A stretch of 64,000 bases of DNA, taken from the NCBI GenBank assembly GCA_020746875.1, contig JAGTJL010000007.1, positions 1,922,001 to 1,986,000 of the forward strand, written 5' to 3'. A program made the position numbers and the translations under genes. The DNA comes from Rhexocercosporidium sp. MPI-PUGE-AT-0058. Its lineage: Eukaryota > Ascomycota > Leotiomycetes > Helotiales. The notes under the pieces are model-generated. The model saw nothing but the letters and a program-made list of their open reading frames with translations, searched no databases and was not told the DNA's origin. The first letter of the stretch is position 1; every line of letters starts with the position of its first letter. This document shows, one piece after another, positions 35,026 to 46,276 of this stretch.

Positions 35026-35802
35026 TCTGGAAGTGATGTTGTCTTGCGTTTTGGAATCTGTGCTTGGATATTCGAGGGGATTTGGAAGTCAGGACTTGAA
35101 CTCTTAGTCTCGCTTTTCGCTGTCAAGTTTATTTCTGCTCACTTGAATGTCGACTTTAGGAACAGAACCTCAGACACCCTTATATAATATTCTTTTCCTG
35201 TAATGTCCATGTTCGTCTCTTGACTTGAAGGTGCGTGGCCTTGACACTAGACTGCTTCGGGAGAAACTCGTGAGCCGGGTTTTGGGCAGCTGTTTATTAT
35301 CGCCGCAATGTCCGGCGTTGTTCGCGACAGCTATTTCTGCGGAGCGGTGAAACGATGGGGTTCCTGGGGATTCCATGGAGCCCATCAATTTCCCTAGATT
35401 TGTAAAACACCAGAGATATAGCTGCTAAATGCACAATTCGAGATCATGTTTTAACGCAGCCGAAGCTAACGGCGAAATATGAGCTAGCTTTGTACATTGC
35501 CTTTCTAGCCCAAAAATCATAAAGTAGCTTGTTCAAAGTTTTGATAATGAACATTTTGAAAGTAAATTTTACATCTGTGTATGTTTTAGTATCATAGAAA
35601 CCGAGTGTATAGTACTCTCGCTTAGCGAAGATGTCCTCAATTTGAGGATTGTTCACAATGTGGACCCCTCCGACCAACAATTCGCTAGGTCATCCCATTA
35701 TCCTGCAAAGAACCAGCCTTTGTACCATCACATGTAGAGACCTAAGTCCTCTCCCCTACAAACGCTTCCCAATCATGCCCTCCTCGAAGCCCCTCTTGTT
35801 AC
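35026..35802. other. Intergenic
   Basis: Promoter side of the SDR gene and 3' side of the GFA locus. Short frames at 35170-35680 have no support. Confidence 0.45.
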
Positions 35803-36408
35803 TCACACTCTACTTACCTCCATCATTCCCTCACACGCCCTCCACGCCTCCACCACCTCCATATCAACACACTCTTCCATAAAACTACACCTACCCCACC
35901 TCCACTCTAACCAACTCCTCGCCAGAGTCCCCTCCTCAGCTCTAAACAAGCCAACCGCAAGATCTACTTCCAACGGCCTTTTTGAACACCAGTAAGTCAC
36001 CGTCGCGCCACACACTCCGCAGAAACTACGGCATGTATCTGGAGAGGACCAGTTGTGCTTCAGCATCAATCCGGGGTTGGACTCAGGGTTGGAAGTGGCA
36101 TGGCCGAATGCCACGGATTGGAGGGTCGTCTGTGGTTGGGTTATAACGGAGGAGGCGTTGGTGTTTGGGGTCGGTGTGGGAAAGTTGCCATTGAAAACAC
36201 TAGATGGCGGGATGAGCGTCCATGGTGTAAGAGATACGCCTGTTGAAAGTCGACATGAACGACAAGCACAGAGATAAGTGAGATGCTTCGTTGAATCTGT
36301 CGGTAGAGACCGAGTTGAGAATTCGGTATCTGAATTGGAGGTATAATCCCCGCGCTTGATCAAGAGGGACACTCCGCCACAATGGCATTTTGCTGGGAGG
36401 TAAGACAT
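35803..36408 (-). CDS. Second GFA-domain half of a split double-GFA locus, 201 aa from first ATG
   Basis: The frame is open upstream to a TAG at 36519-36517, and the first ATG is at 36408. The product has the zinc-binding pattern of the GFA family (PF04828; glutathione-dependent formaldehyde-activating enzyme, Mss4-like fold): AKCHCGG, then CACRSCRLSTG, then FCGVCGATVTYW. The sequence between the TAG and the ATG also reads as continuous protein. So this segment is probably the C-terminal half of a two-domain protein whose N-terminal half ends at that TAG. Alternatively it is a separately started gene. Fungal GFA proteins are usually of unknown substrate; the glutathione-formaldehyde reaction applies to the founding member only. 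Confidence 0.6.
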   Translation of the reverse strand: MSYLPAKCHCGGVSLLIKRGDYTSNSDTEFSTRSLPTDSTKHLTYLCACRSCRLSTGVSLTPWTLIPPSSVFNGNFPTPTPNTNASSVITQPQTTLQSVAFGHATSNPESNPGLMLKHNWSSPDTCRSFCGVCGATVTYWCSKRPLEVDLAVGLFRAEEGTLARSWLEWRWGRCSFMEECVDMEVVEAWRACEGMMEVSRV

Positions 36409-36516
36409 TTCATCCCGTTTTTCGATTATCTTGCTAGAAACTTTAGTAAGTTGAAGGATATCCTCATGTGGGAGGTTGTATTCCCTATTCGGAGCTGACA
36501 AGCCCGCAGCTTCAGA

Positions 36517-37055
36517 CTAGGTCGGTATTGAGCGGTCATTTAGATTTAGCAGGAAGGGCGTGGTCCCACCATCGATAGTATCGAGAACATAAATATGGTG
36601 TGAGAGTTTGATGATATTTTCCGGCCATGGCATACCGTTTGCTTTAGACGAGGGAGTCTGTTCGATCATCGCGCTGGTGCAGAACCAGTTCTTCTGGTAA
36701 GTTGAGAAGAAGCAATGAAAACCGCACTGCAGTGAGAGAGGGAGTTAGCAAAATTCGCAACCTTTCAAGTCCAATCTCAAAAAAACAAATCGAGAATAAA
36801 AGATCTTACTGTCGGACAGAAATACATTGTACTCTTCTCAGATGCTTTGTATCCCGTGAGTTTTGAGAGGGCATCTTGAGGAGGAGGGGACTTTAGTGGC
36901 GGCCACGACATTCCCAATGAACCTGTTGAGTGGCGGCAGAAATCACAGTGGCATATCTTTTGCTGTATGGGGAGTTTTGGTGCTTCGAGCAGGCTAGCAG
37001 GCATGCAGATTGTGCTGCAGAGACATGTGAGATGGGCTTCTGATGTTGACGCCAT
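36517..37055 (-). CDS. First GFA-domain half, 2 exons, ends at TAG, 151 aa
   Basis: Exons 37055-36810 and 36726-36517 join in frame across an 83-nt intron (GTAAGA to CTGCAG). The product starts MASTSEAHLTCLC, has the CHCDFCRHSTG zinc-binding core, and the splice restores FCPTCGFHCFF, the second Cys pair of a GFA domain. It then reads into a conserved-looking segment (HIYVLDTIDGGTTPF) and stops at TAG (36519-36517). Reading through that single TAG, the frame continues without a break into the second GFA domain. The likely ancestral gene is therefore one protein with two GFA domains, now interrupted by a nonsense codon, unless the TAG is a sequencing error or is read through. Confidence 0.6.
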
Positions 37056-37788
37056 AGTGACAACTCGATATGGTACATAAGATGTATCAATTTTGATTTG
37101 TTCCAGGGTTTGCGTCAAAGTCTAGGGTTTGGTGATCCTTAATGATCTGGATGAAATTCGGTTTCGAGAGAGGAGAATGGTGAGCCTTGGCTTCCGAGTA
37201 AAGGATGTCCGGACCCCACTTCTGGTTGTGACGTAAGTTTGCAATCTCGCTTCTCTTCTTCATTAAAGTAGAGCTAATAATTAACGGTCACAATACACCA
37301 TTTCGTGAGAACATCCATACTAAAGATAACTCTCCGTGACAAACATGCTACAAAGCTTTCAAATGCACAAGAGAAACTAAAACAAGCATCTTTCTTGTGA
37401 TCTCTTCCTACCATTATTACTACTGATAGATTTTTACGATCTTGGTTTACAGTGTTTCGTGTATAAAAAGGCATTTTGTGAACGTTCCGTATGCGTTTGT
37501 CATTACCACTTCTAATTGTGAAGGCGTTTGTTGATACTCCGCTTCCGCTACCCAGAAGGCAAGCGAGTTTCGCTTTGGGGCCCCATAACTTCAGCGTACT
37601 CTGACTTGGTATTTCATCGTCCGAATCACAAGCTGAGAGTCAGCAGAGGGAAGCATCGTACAATTCACGTTGGGAATCTCTCAAATCCATAACTCGTGAG
37701 TCGAAGGCCTGTCACTGTAGACTTCACAGCTCGCCAAGTCCAAAACAAGTCCCACCCGATATATTTCATATACTAAGATTGCTAAAAA
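37056..37788. other. Intergenic between tandem minus-strand genes
   Basis: The 5' region of the GFA locus and 3' flank of the SAT4-type gene. No coding support. Confidence 0.45.
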
Positions 37789-39391
37789 TCAAACTCCCCC
37801 TCCACCCTTCAATTCAAAATAACTCTCTCCCCTCAGACTATTCAATGGCCAGCTCCCCCTCCTCGCAACCCTATCCGGCGAGGTCAACAACTCCCCAATA
37901 TCCTGGGGCGTGCCAATCTCCACAAAACTCTCCCTTGTCGACGCATCTCGACCATGCCTCCCATCCGGGGAAGTGCCCGCAACTTTCGATTTCGTCAAAA
38001 TGAATAGATTACTCAATTTTAAGGGGGTGTTGACGTAGATGGAGCGGGAGCGTGATTGTGAATGGGCGCGGTCGGAGGCGAAGAAGATGTTGAAGGCAGG
38101 GAGGCAGGCGCAGATTATGCCTATGCTTAGCTCTGCGGTTCTGGTTTTAGGTTATTGTGTTAGTTTCTTCTAAAAACTTTATTCACTTATCTCTGGGTCG
38201 TGATATGGGACATGGATGGTGAGAGGTGGAGGTCAGACACGGACGTACACCAGTAGATTTATTCTTTGGATGGAAATGGTTTGGTCTCCAAGTTGGTAGG
38301 GAGAGTTGTCCAGATTGAGGACTAGTATGAGGCGTACTATACTTGTTGCTGTTGCCACTCCGCCGGCTCCTAGGAGAGCTATTGTGCGCAGCTTTTTCTT
38401 TGTCGTGACTTGTAAGGACCAGACGCTGGAGGGATGGAGGTCAGAAAAATGATCACGCACATCATCCCACTGAAGACCAGGTTGAACTGGATAGGAGGAA
38501 ATCGGAGAAGGGAAATCAAGTGTGACATCATGTGCTTACAGAGGGATTGGAAGAATCAAGATAATAACATCGGTGAGAATACTGAGACTGGTGTCGATAG
38601 TAAACAACAAAAAGCCATCCAGACATTTCCCAGGCTTGTCGGGATCCCACACCGCAGGGATCGGACTGCACCTGAAGACTTTCACAACCGTGACGATTAC
38701 ATAATAGAGCAGCATGGCGTAGATAAATGCCCAGACGCCGGTGATGATCCTTCGGAAAGGCGTAAATACTCGGACAAGAATAAGGAGGAGGGTGACTTTG
38801 ATGCACCAGACCGCGGGACCGTAGACGATTACTGCAGCATATTCGAGCTAAGGTTAGGCTAGATAAGCGAGGAGCTTGACATCGATCGGGGTGGTGGGAT
38901 GGAAGTGTGAGGTCTACCTTTTGGAACTTGATCATGGACGCTGGTGATATTTCCCACGCGTGGTATCCGCCACCTCCGTAGAGTGAACCTACAATCACTC
39001 AATCTCACCTCAAGGATAGTGAAGATAAGTTATGCTTACCCAAGAGACCGACGATACAAAACCCAACATTGAGGAACTGCCTATGATTAGCAAAGACTTT
39101 CTCAGCCTTCTCAACAGGTATCATACCCATGACACGAAACAAAACCCTTGGACATGCAATTAGTTCCTTTTGCTAGTGTAACCTTGGCACGGAAATCTAC
39201 TTACAATCTTCAAGAAACACCGCACCCGTGATCCAAAAGCGCACATAAAATCGTCCTAGAGTAACCAATGTAGTAAGACCTAGTGCCAGACCATTCGTCA
39301 CCAATCCCACGCTCCACAAGACATCAGCTGGATTCTGGAAATTAGAAGTCACGCCGGGCGGCGGCGGGGAAGCTCCTATGATAGTGGACAT
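37789..39391 (-). CDS. SAT4/fungal rhodopsin-like seven-helix membrane protein, 7 exons, 383 aa
   Basis: Minus-strand exons 39391-39205, 39146-39127, 39076-39040, 38988-38918, 38847-38540, 38425-38249 and 38140-37789 total 1,152 nt and close exactly in frame. Exon 2 is only 20 nt and exon 3 is 37 nt, yet both are needed to carry the frame through helix 2 into YGGGGYHAWEIS. Features match the fungal Rhodopsin/SAT4 domain (PF20684): an N-terminal helix with FYVRFWITGAVFLED, LEYAAVIVYGPAVW, CSPIPAVWDP with KCLD, KKKLRTIALLGAGG, and ELSIGIICACLPAFNIFF. The tail is Ser/Arg-rich and cytoplasmic-looking. These plasma-membrane proteins are of mostly unknown ligand; some PTH11-like relatives act in signalling. 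Nothing indicates retinal binding here. Confidence 0.85.
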
Positions 39392-41599
39392 CTGCTCGAA
39401 CCTGTCGTCCGAACCCTGGATGTCGATCTTCGATAACCGAGATTCGAGAACTTAAGAAAGAACTAGAAATGATGGAAAGCACCCCTCATCATCAGAAGTA
39501 GATTGAAAGAGGAGAGGTGCATGGCTTTGTACTTCGCCTACTTTTCGCAGGATTAGGGTTTCGACTACGCCTGCCGGTGCTCAGACAGTATCTGGTGCTA
39601 GTGAACTTGGGTGGCGGAACTCTGTCATGCATAACCATGACAGAGAAGTTAAGGGTTTTCTAATATTGATATTACTGTCGTTATCATATCGTTCTCTGCG
39701 TTCTCCTAGAACTCTCCTTCCGCGTTATTATGTTCCAGGTACTTCTGCGAATAGACTCATGATTGGACAGGCGGGTGGCGGCTGAGATATGTAGATTGAC
39801 ATGCGACTAGTCTGGGATGAAAGAAACGTGGATGGTGATTGGTACGGCAGGGTCCGAGTATTTGAGTTCCAGCGGATTGTTGGAAGCTTGACTGAGTCGC
39901 TAGCTCCTTGGTGAGACGGTAGCGAAGGTATATCTTCGAACACAAACAGAGGCGACCTCGAAGCGACGAGGCTTGTGCGGAGTTCACGTGATGGATATGT
40001 GCCTTACCTTTAAGTAACTACCTATATACTAGTCAAATACGACGCCCAGCCAAAATCATTACCAGTATTAAAAGGAAAAGTACAAGAGAGCTTACCATAT
40101 TCCTGGCCCCAGGACTCTGCCATGCATCACCCGACGAACAAGACCATCACGTGTAAGATTACAAGCATGGACTCCCATCCCAGCGTTCAAACTTTTTGTT
40201 GCAAGTCGCAAAAAAGGGCGGCCTTTCGTCTAATATGCCCTCAAGCAACCTTTAGCTACTTATTGGGCCGCTGTTTCCTTGTGTCGACAAGTCATTGGAT
40301 GAGTAGAATGTGGTGCTGTCTAGTTCGGGGTCCACAGCTTGCTATTTGCGGGACCATGCAGGTATGCATGAAGAGGGCGGTCTGGAGATCATTTTCATGA
40401 CTGGGCCGGATTAAGTTCTGGCATATGTAAAGCTAAGCCCTAAAGTAGAGATTTAAAAGTACGTTGATCTGAAGACTGACGCTGCGATATGAGTATAAGG
40501 CTGCCGTTCTCATGGCTCCGAGACAAAAAACTGCATTTAGCCTTTGACGAGTCACAGATATCTACTCTTTCCTTCTTTTATCCTCTGAAATGAGATTTAA
40601 GCTTTAAGCTTCCACAATCCAAGAATCTTGAGACTTTTTACTTTGTCGATCTCGCAGAATTTTCAAGTGAAGTTGGATTCTCGACCCCGCCTGAGCCACT
40701 GTTGTTGGAGTACAGAAGTTCAAAATGGGAGATTTTAAAGGAGTCACATGCGTATATCCGAAGTATCTAAAACTAGAATGTAAAATAGAGAAGAAAATTT
40801 CAGTGATTAACATGTAGATAAGGCAGCTTTTATGTTCTTTGCATGCTCTCGAGTTCACAGTTGACTCGTGAAAGTACCTGATTTAGCTTCTTCGAACGGA
40901 TAGGTACGAATCACTTCAGAAAACAATATTGAATAATAAAACTGAGTGCCAAGGGTAACTGCTATTCTTCTTGTAAATTCAAAAGCTAATGTAGGTTGCA
41001 GCTTCTTTCTTATTCGTGGGGTTGAGTCTGGCCCATTTTCACCCGGCTGCCTACGACAAGAACGTACGAACCACCCACTTCATGCGGGACAACTTCCACG
41101 CCGCAGGCAGACGCGATATATCGATCGGGCAGGTGTGACTCTTGCAAATCATTCATTCAACCCGTACAGGGCCATTCATCGTCTCGAGGCTCCCAAAATC
41201 ATCAACTGTCTAACAGAAAATGTCTTGAATCTCCATTATCTCTCCTACGACGTCTTCCCCCATGTCTATAAACCAACAAATCTGTGCTCAAGTATAGAAA
41301 GCCATTAATCTTTGCATCAGAGCAGCTGAACAATTTTCGCGCGAACCTACTAAGCTAATCTATCTTTGGTTATAATCCTATCCCACAACAATGCCAATCA
41401 TCTTGTTACACGTAATATCATCCAACAGAGCCACGAAAGCGCACTCCCACGTCAGCGCATCCTTCACTGATCCCATGTAGCCAATCCTATTCCACTGGGA
41501 AATATCCCAAAAGAAGTCAAAAAAGAAAAATAGGCAGAAAAGCAGCAGAAGTAATGCGATGAGAGAAGGTAAAAAAATAAGGAAAAGGCACATTCCCTG
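39392..41599. other. Intergenic, no supported gene
   Basis: Frames at 39728-39987 (-) and 40122-40400 (+) lack any supporting structure. The frame at 41378-41668 (-) is partly an artefact of the GAT-rich tail of the adjacent insertion. Confidence 0.4.
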
Positions 41600-42433
41600 C
41601 ATTTGCAATAGATGATGATGATGATGATGACGATGATGATAATAATAATAGTCATTTTCGTCCGTCAAAAGTAGGCCGAAGGCCTACTCTTAACTTGAGC
41701 CTCCCGAAGGGCATAGGGACGTGATAAACAAGGGATATATACAAAGTCCAAGTCCTTCGCATACGCTTAATAACCTTTTAAAAGCAATATCATACTTTAA
41801 TAGCGCGGTAGCTTAAGCCGTTCTCGTTCATCGAACTCCGCCGGTTGAGACGGTCTGCCACATTTACTTATTCTATTCAAGAGAGGATTCCGAAGCCCTT
41901 AGGGTCTCCTAGCCCTATTCTCTAAAAAAGGGGTCGCGTTAGCGACTTGGCGTACACGAGCTCTTCACTTCCTAACTCCTGCTTTATCGCCTTATACTCT
42001 CCTAATTGCGAGACTAAAAGTCACCTCCTTGTATATGCTCTTCTAACCTCTTTCCTTCGTCCTCGTCCTTCCTTCGTCGTGGGGTCGGTCCAGTTCGAGT
42101 ATATATCTCCGAAGGGAAGGAAAAGAGGCGACCCTTAAGAAAGGAACAAGGCATTCAGCCGTAAGCAGTTGAGAAAATAGTAGTTGGAGCTTCGTGAGAG
42201 AAAAGAGAGAAGGCGGAAGTCGTAAATTCGTAGAAACCGCAAGATTTGTGTGTGTTAAAGGTGTAGAATTATCGTAAGAATCTCCGTCCATCGAGCCCGA
42301 AAGCAAGCCTTCCTTTTCTTCTACTTATGACAACCTTCAAATGCGACTCTCGTTGGCTACTCAGTAAAGAGCATTTCCAGCCTGCACCACGGGGAGGTGA
42401 GAGTTCGACTTTGCAGGCCCATTTGCAATAGAT
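41600..42433. repeat. 14-bp direct repeats flanking the SINE-like insertion
   Basis: CATTTGCAATAGAT occurs at 41600-41613 and again at 42420-42433, exactly bracketing the 806-bp element between. A perfect 14-bp duplication is typical of non-LTR retrotransposon target sites. Confidence 0.7.
41614..42419 (-). mobile_element. SINE- or truncated LINE-like retroelement, 806 bp, with microsatellite tail
   Basis: The insert lies between perfect 14-bp direct repeats. Read on the minus strand, it starts GGCCTGCAAAGTCG at 42419 and ends in a simple-sequence tail of ATT then ATC triplets (41614-41650), which is how SINEs and some LINEs terminate. There is no long open frame and no reverse-transcriptase motif, so it is non-autonomous or strongly 5'-truncated. 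A GCCTGCA/TGCAGGC stem lies at its head. A tRNA-like head was looked for but is not convincing. It sits at the left edge of the tandem repeat array. Confidence 0.5.
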
Positions 42434-43515
42434 AGACTTGAGATAGTGGCAGTTTCATCTCTATTTACTTTCCTTTAGAGTCAACGAAATAGATATTTTG
42501 CGATATGCAACAAAAGCTCTCTCAAGGACGACAACCAATCTACTTTTGACATAGCCAGTGATATGGAGATATATTACGACTTTTGTTTACTTTCAGACAA
42601 CAGTCAATGAGTTCCTTATTTTACGACGTGCAACAAAGGTGAGGATTTTTCTTAATGACGATAGGGCGGAGGCACTGCTCACGTGTGCATGCTTGGCTAG
42701 TAAATGATATCATAGCCTTATACTCTTTGTTTTACTTTCATCGAAATTCAATTGAATCCTCTCACTACGATATGCAACAGCAAACACGATTTGTCTAACG
42801 ACGATACTGCGAAGCTGCTACTGACGTGTGAAATGCATTGTCAGTGACATGATGCCATTCCTGACTTTTGTTTACTTTCGTACAGAAAGCATTGATACCT
42901 CTTTTCTGCGACGTGCAACAAAAAGTTCCCCCCCCCCCCCCCCCAGATGGTGACGATGTAGAGTCACTGCTCAACGCTCCTTGTGACATAGTCACAGTCC
43001 ATGACACAATTAACCTTTGGTCTGTTATTTACTTTCTCACAAAAGTCATCGAATCCCTCATTCTGCGACATGCAACAAAAGTCAGAAATTTTCCCTCCAT
43101 GACGACGCCTCGCAGCCACGACTCTACGTCACATCATGACCTCATGATGTCTGGCTTTTGTTGACTTTCACATAAAAGTCAATGAACTCCTCATTTTGCG
43201 ACATGCAACAAAAATAAATCCCCCCCCCCCCCTCGCCCACCTAAAAAAAAATTCCTTATGTAATAACGACAGAACGGAGCCACTACACCAACTTACCTAT
43301 ATAAGGGTACCGTGTACTAGATTTAGAGCCAAAGAAAAACGGACACGAAAGTTTCTGCGCCGTGTAATACCAATCTCCTACTAACAGTCGATGGATAGTT
43401 ACGAAGTTAGTGTAGGCTCACTAGCGCCTTACTTTGCTGGGGCTGTGTTGGAGAGGCTGTGGGGGAGTTTGGGGAGGTACTTTCGTAGCTCACTTGCGAC
43501 GTGCAACAAATTATC
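42434..43515 (+). repeat. Diverged tandem array, unit about 120-155 bp
   Basis: A core of the form GCGAYRTGCAACAAAA recurs at 42500, 42623, 42767, 42909, 43065, 43199 and 43497, and degenerately near 43719. Each core is preceded by a second conserved block reading TTTTGTTTACTTTC then GTCAATGAATCCTC-like sequence. A third weaker block (GACGATA..GCGGAGNCACTGCTCACG) lies between cores. Spacing is 123, 144, 142, 156 and 134 bp, then 298 bp (two units, one eroded). Two poly-C tracts of at least ten bases sit just after cores at about 42927 and 43217. No coding potential is conserved between units. Confidence 0.65.
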
Positions 43516-46276
43516 AAATATTACTTACTAATGGACGTATCTCGTGACAAAAATAAAAAATACAAAAACAACAACAACATGGGCTGAGGAAGGCAGGGGG
43601 GAGGGATAGTAGTGTGGGGTTTTAGATATGCAGCAAAACACCCCCAAAGTCTTCTAGCTTCTAGACCGCTCTATTCCTGGGTTGAGATAAGGATGTTGAA
43701 GGCATTTTAGTTTTCGTGTGATGTGCAACATAGTTCTGAGAGATGGGATTTCATCTGGAATAGCGTACGGTATGCAATGAGTAGTAGCTTTGCGCTTCGG
43801 GCCATGGTCTTGTTACTTGTATTTGTTTTATTTTTTTTTTGTTAGGCTACCACGGTTCGGAGATTGCAGTTATGAAGATACAAAGAGTGAATACAGAAGT
43901 GTGGCTGATGCCGTACTGGACTGTGGACGGGTTGCCTTGGTCGTTAGTACGATCTCTCGGTTCTAGTTCAGTTTTTGGGAGGAACGGCTGGACTCAGTGG
44001 ACTATGGAGAATAGTGACGGAGATTATGGTGGAGCCCTGCTAAACGTGTATCTCTCGAAATGGGAGGGAATATGTTTCGTGATGAAGGAGGGCGGCGAGC
44101 GACTTAGAGACCTTGACCCGCGCCGCTCTTGATCGTGAAATGCAGCTGGGTGAGTTATGCTTCTAGAAAATGAGGGCTGGAGAAAGTCTTTTGATTTGAT
44201 AACGTTTCTGTCTACTGCTGGGCTTTCGACATGGAATGCCTCTCCATGAATGCCGATATGTGAGACTAGCCCACGTTGAAAATCCCGACTAATATTGCTG
44301 CAACGCTTAACGAAGGCTCCGAGTACTCTTGTGAAAGACTTCCAGGTAGCCTGGCCATGGGGGAAGCACCCGCACCCGCACCTACAGGTACTGGATCTTC
44401 TGCGATAGCAATTAGACTAGCAGCGCATGACGACAACATAAGATACTGTGCCACTTATTGCGCCTCCTCCCGTTTACCATACCACCTGATTTCTTCAACC
44501 CCCAAAACACGACAAAAAGAGAAACACAGCCAGCACCCTTCCAACACTCAACAGGACAAGTTGTCAGATTAGATCAAGTTATTTCCATCACGGACCACGA
44601 ACAACACGAGTAGGAACCAGCAAATCCTCTCCAGTCTAGCCTTATCCAATCAAGGAACAGAACCAGATCTGAGAGCATCGCGGCTTCGAGCTCGAGTAAT
44701 TCATCTTCCTCTTGCACCCTTTGCGGGATGCAAGAGTGTGGTCTAGGTAGGCTCTTTGGTTATCATCATGCAACTTTCGTTGGAGTGTTGGTTGGAGTGT
44801 TGGTGCCTGGTAGGCTGAAGCATGGGAGTGAGACGAGGCTAATGAGCGCAGATGGGGGGTGGAGGCTTGCAATAGAGAGAGATAATGAGGGACTAAATGA
44901 AGAGGGGAAAGGAGACATGCGATAAGATTTGAGGGTATTCGGATGAAGCACCGCTGGATATCTCAAGAGACAGAGAGATTGAGGTGATATGGAAAGGTAC
45001 AAAGGATGTGTGTGGTGCAGGTGAGGCTGAATGAAGGATCATCATGATGACTGCAAGGCTGAGGCGCGTAAGAACCACCATGAACTAGGAGAAGAAAAGG
45101 ACAAGTGGATGAAAGCGCCGCCCTTCCTCTCAAGTAGCATGCGCAGTACAAGGCAGACAGTCACTCGACTGCATCACCATACCGCTCTCTGTCCATTCGC
45201 ATGCAGCGTCTCCCTCCCTCACGATGACTGACCGTCGTGAATGTGTAGATGTCGATGGATGTGGTGGGATTCACATCAAATACCACCCACCCACCACGCG
45301 AAAATGTCGTCAATCGCATCGCGTCCAGGCCAGCGACTTCAGCCAGTCAAGGGGGAAATTTCTCTGCAGCTCACTAACCCAAAGGAGTCAAGCCTACCGC
45401 GATCCCTGCACCGCCTTTGCGGGTCCTCTCGCTACAAATACGGCAGCCCCTCCGCGCCCGAAAAAAACTCGACGTTTTGTGAAGGCAGGAAGGAAGACAA
45501 ATCCACTTTACGCCCGCTTACATAACCAGCCACTCACAGGCAAGGAGAACTCCACAGGCCGACACCGACGGATACTCATTGGTCGCCGCCTCGTCAGCGG
45601 TCCGGATTATTCGGTTTCTCCGAAACAGAAGACTCACCGCTTACCTTTGTCTTGTCTGCTTTGAGCTGGATTGTTGGCAGAAAGGACGAAATCCACCGAG
45701 GGGTCGTTGTTGTTTACAATCAATCCTCCCTGCCTCCCTCCCTCTTCCTTTGAAGCGACGCGCTTTTCGCTCTCCTCGCTCTCCTCGAACGGACAATTCT
45801 TTTCCTTTCTCTCCATCACGGCCCTTCTGGCGGCGGCGGAGAAGATATTCGACTGCTTACTCTGCCTAAGGAATATATCCAGTTAGTTACACACAGGACG
45901 GCCAGAACCGTGAGAGACGCTGAATTGAAGCTGCCCCGCCGCAAGCAGCCACATCGTCCAACGCTCGCCTGTCAATCACAACCACTGCATTAGCCTTGCA
46001 TAAAAACACCACAACGACCACTTCCACCACTTCTACTTCCCCCTCACAGGACGCACGCACGAACGCACGCACGCACGCACAGCAAATCCACATACCTCCA
46101 CCTGCACCTCCACCTCTCCACCGCCTCCGAAAGCAGCACTCGCAGCCTTTCTCGAACAAGGCCGGACAAGAAAGAAAAAAAAGACGCGCAGAAGCGAATC
46201 AATCAATTGATCCATAAGTGGAAAAACAAGCGAGCCCTCCCCCCTCCCCCGGCCAGGACGAACAAACACCTCAAAC
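43516..46276. other. Intergenic; long pyrimidine-rich leader before bur6
   Basis: The frame 43839-44132 (+) is open but has no domain. From about 45700 to 46276 the plus strand is strongly C/T/A-rich with runs such as ACGCACGCACGC, consistent with a promoter and long 5' leader for the Bur6 gene. No other gene is supported. Confidence 0.4.

Noticed and set aside
36517..36600. An intron removing the TAG of the GFA locus
   Set aside because: The only GT/AG pair tested that spans it (GTGGGA to CTAG) yields a TGA immediately after splicing.
41378..41668. His/Tyr-rich minus-strand frame
   Set aside because: The His/Tyr run is a translation of the ATC/ATT tail of the SINE-like element, running on into flanking DNA.
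42340..42432. tRNA-like sequence with GAGTTCGACT resembling a B box
   Set aside because: No acceptor or T-stem pairing and no anticodon arm could be formed, so it is not called a tRNA; it remains a possible pol III-like motif of the insertion.
42434..43515. Repeat array as a CRISPR or as a tandem mini-gene family
   Set aside because: Units are too long and unequal for CRISPR, the genome is fungal, and no reading frame is conserved from unit to unit.
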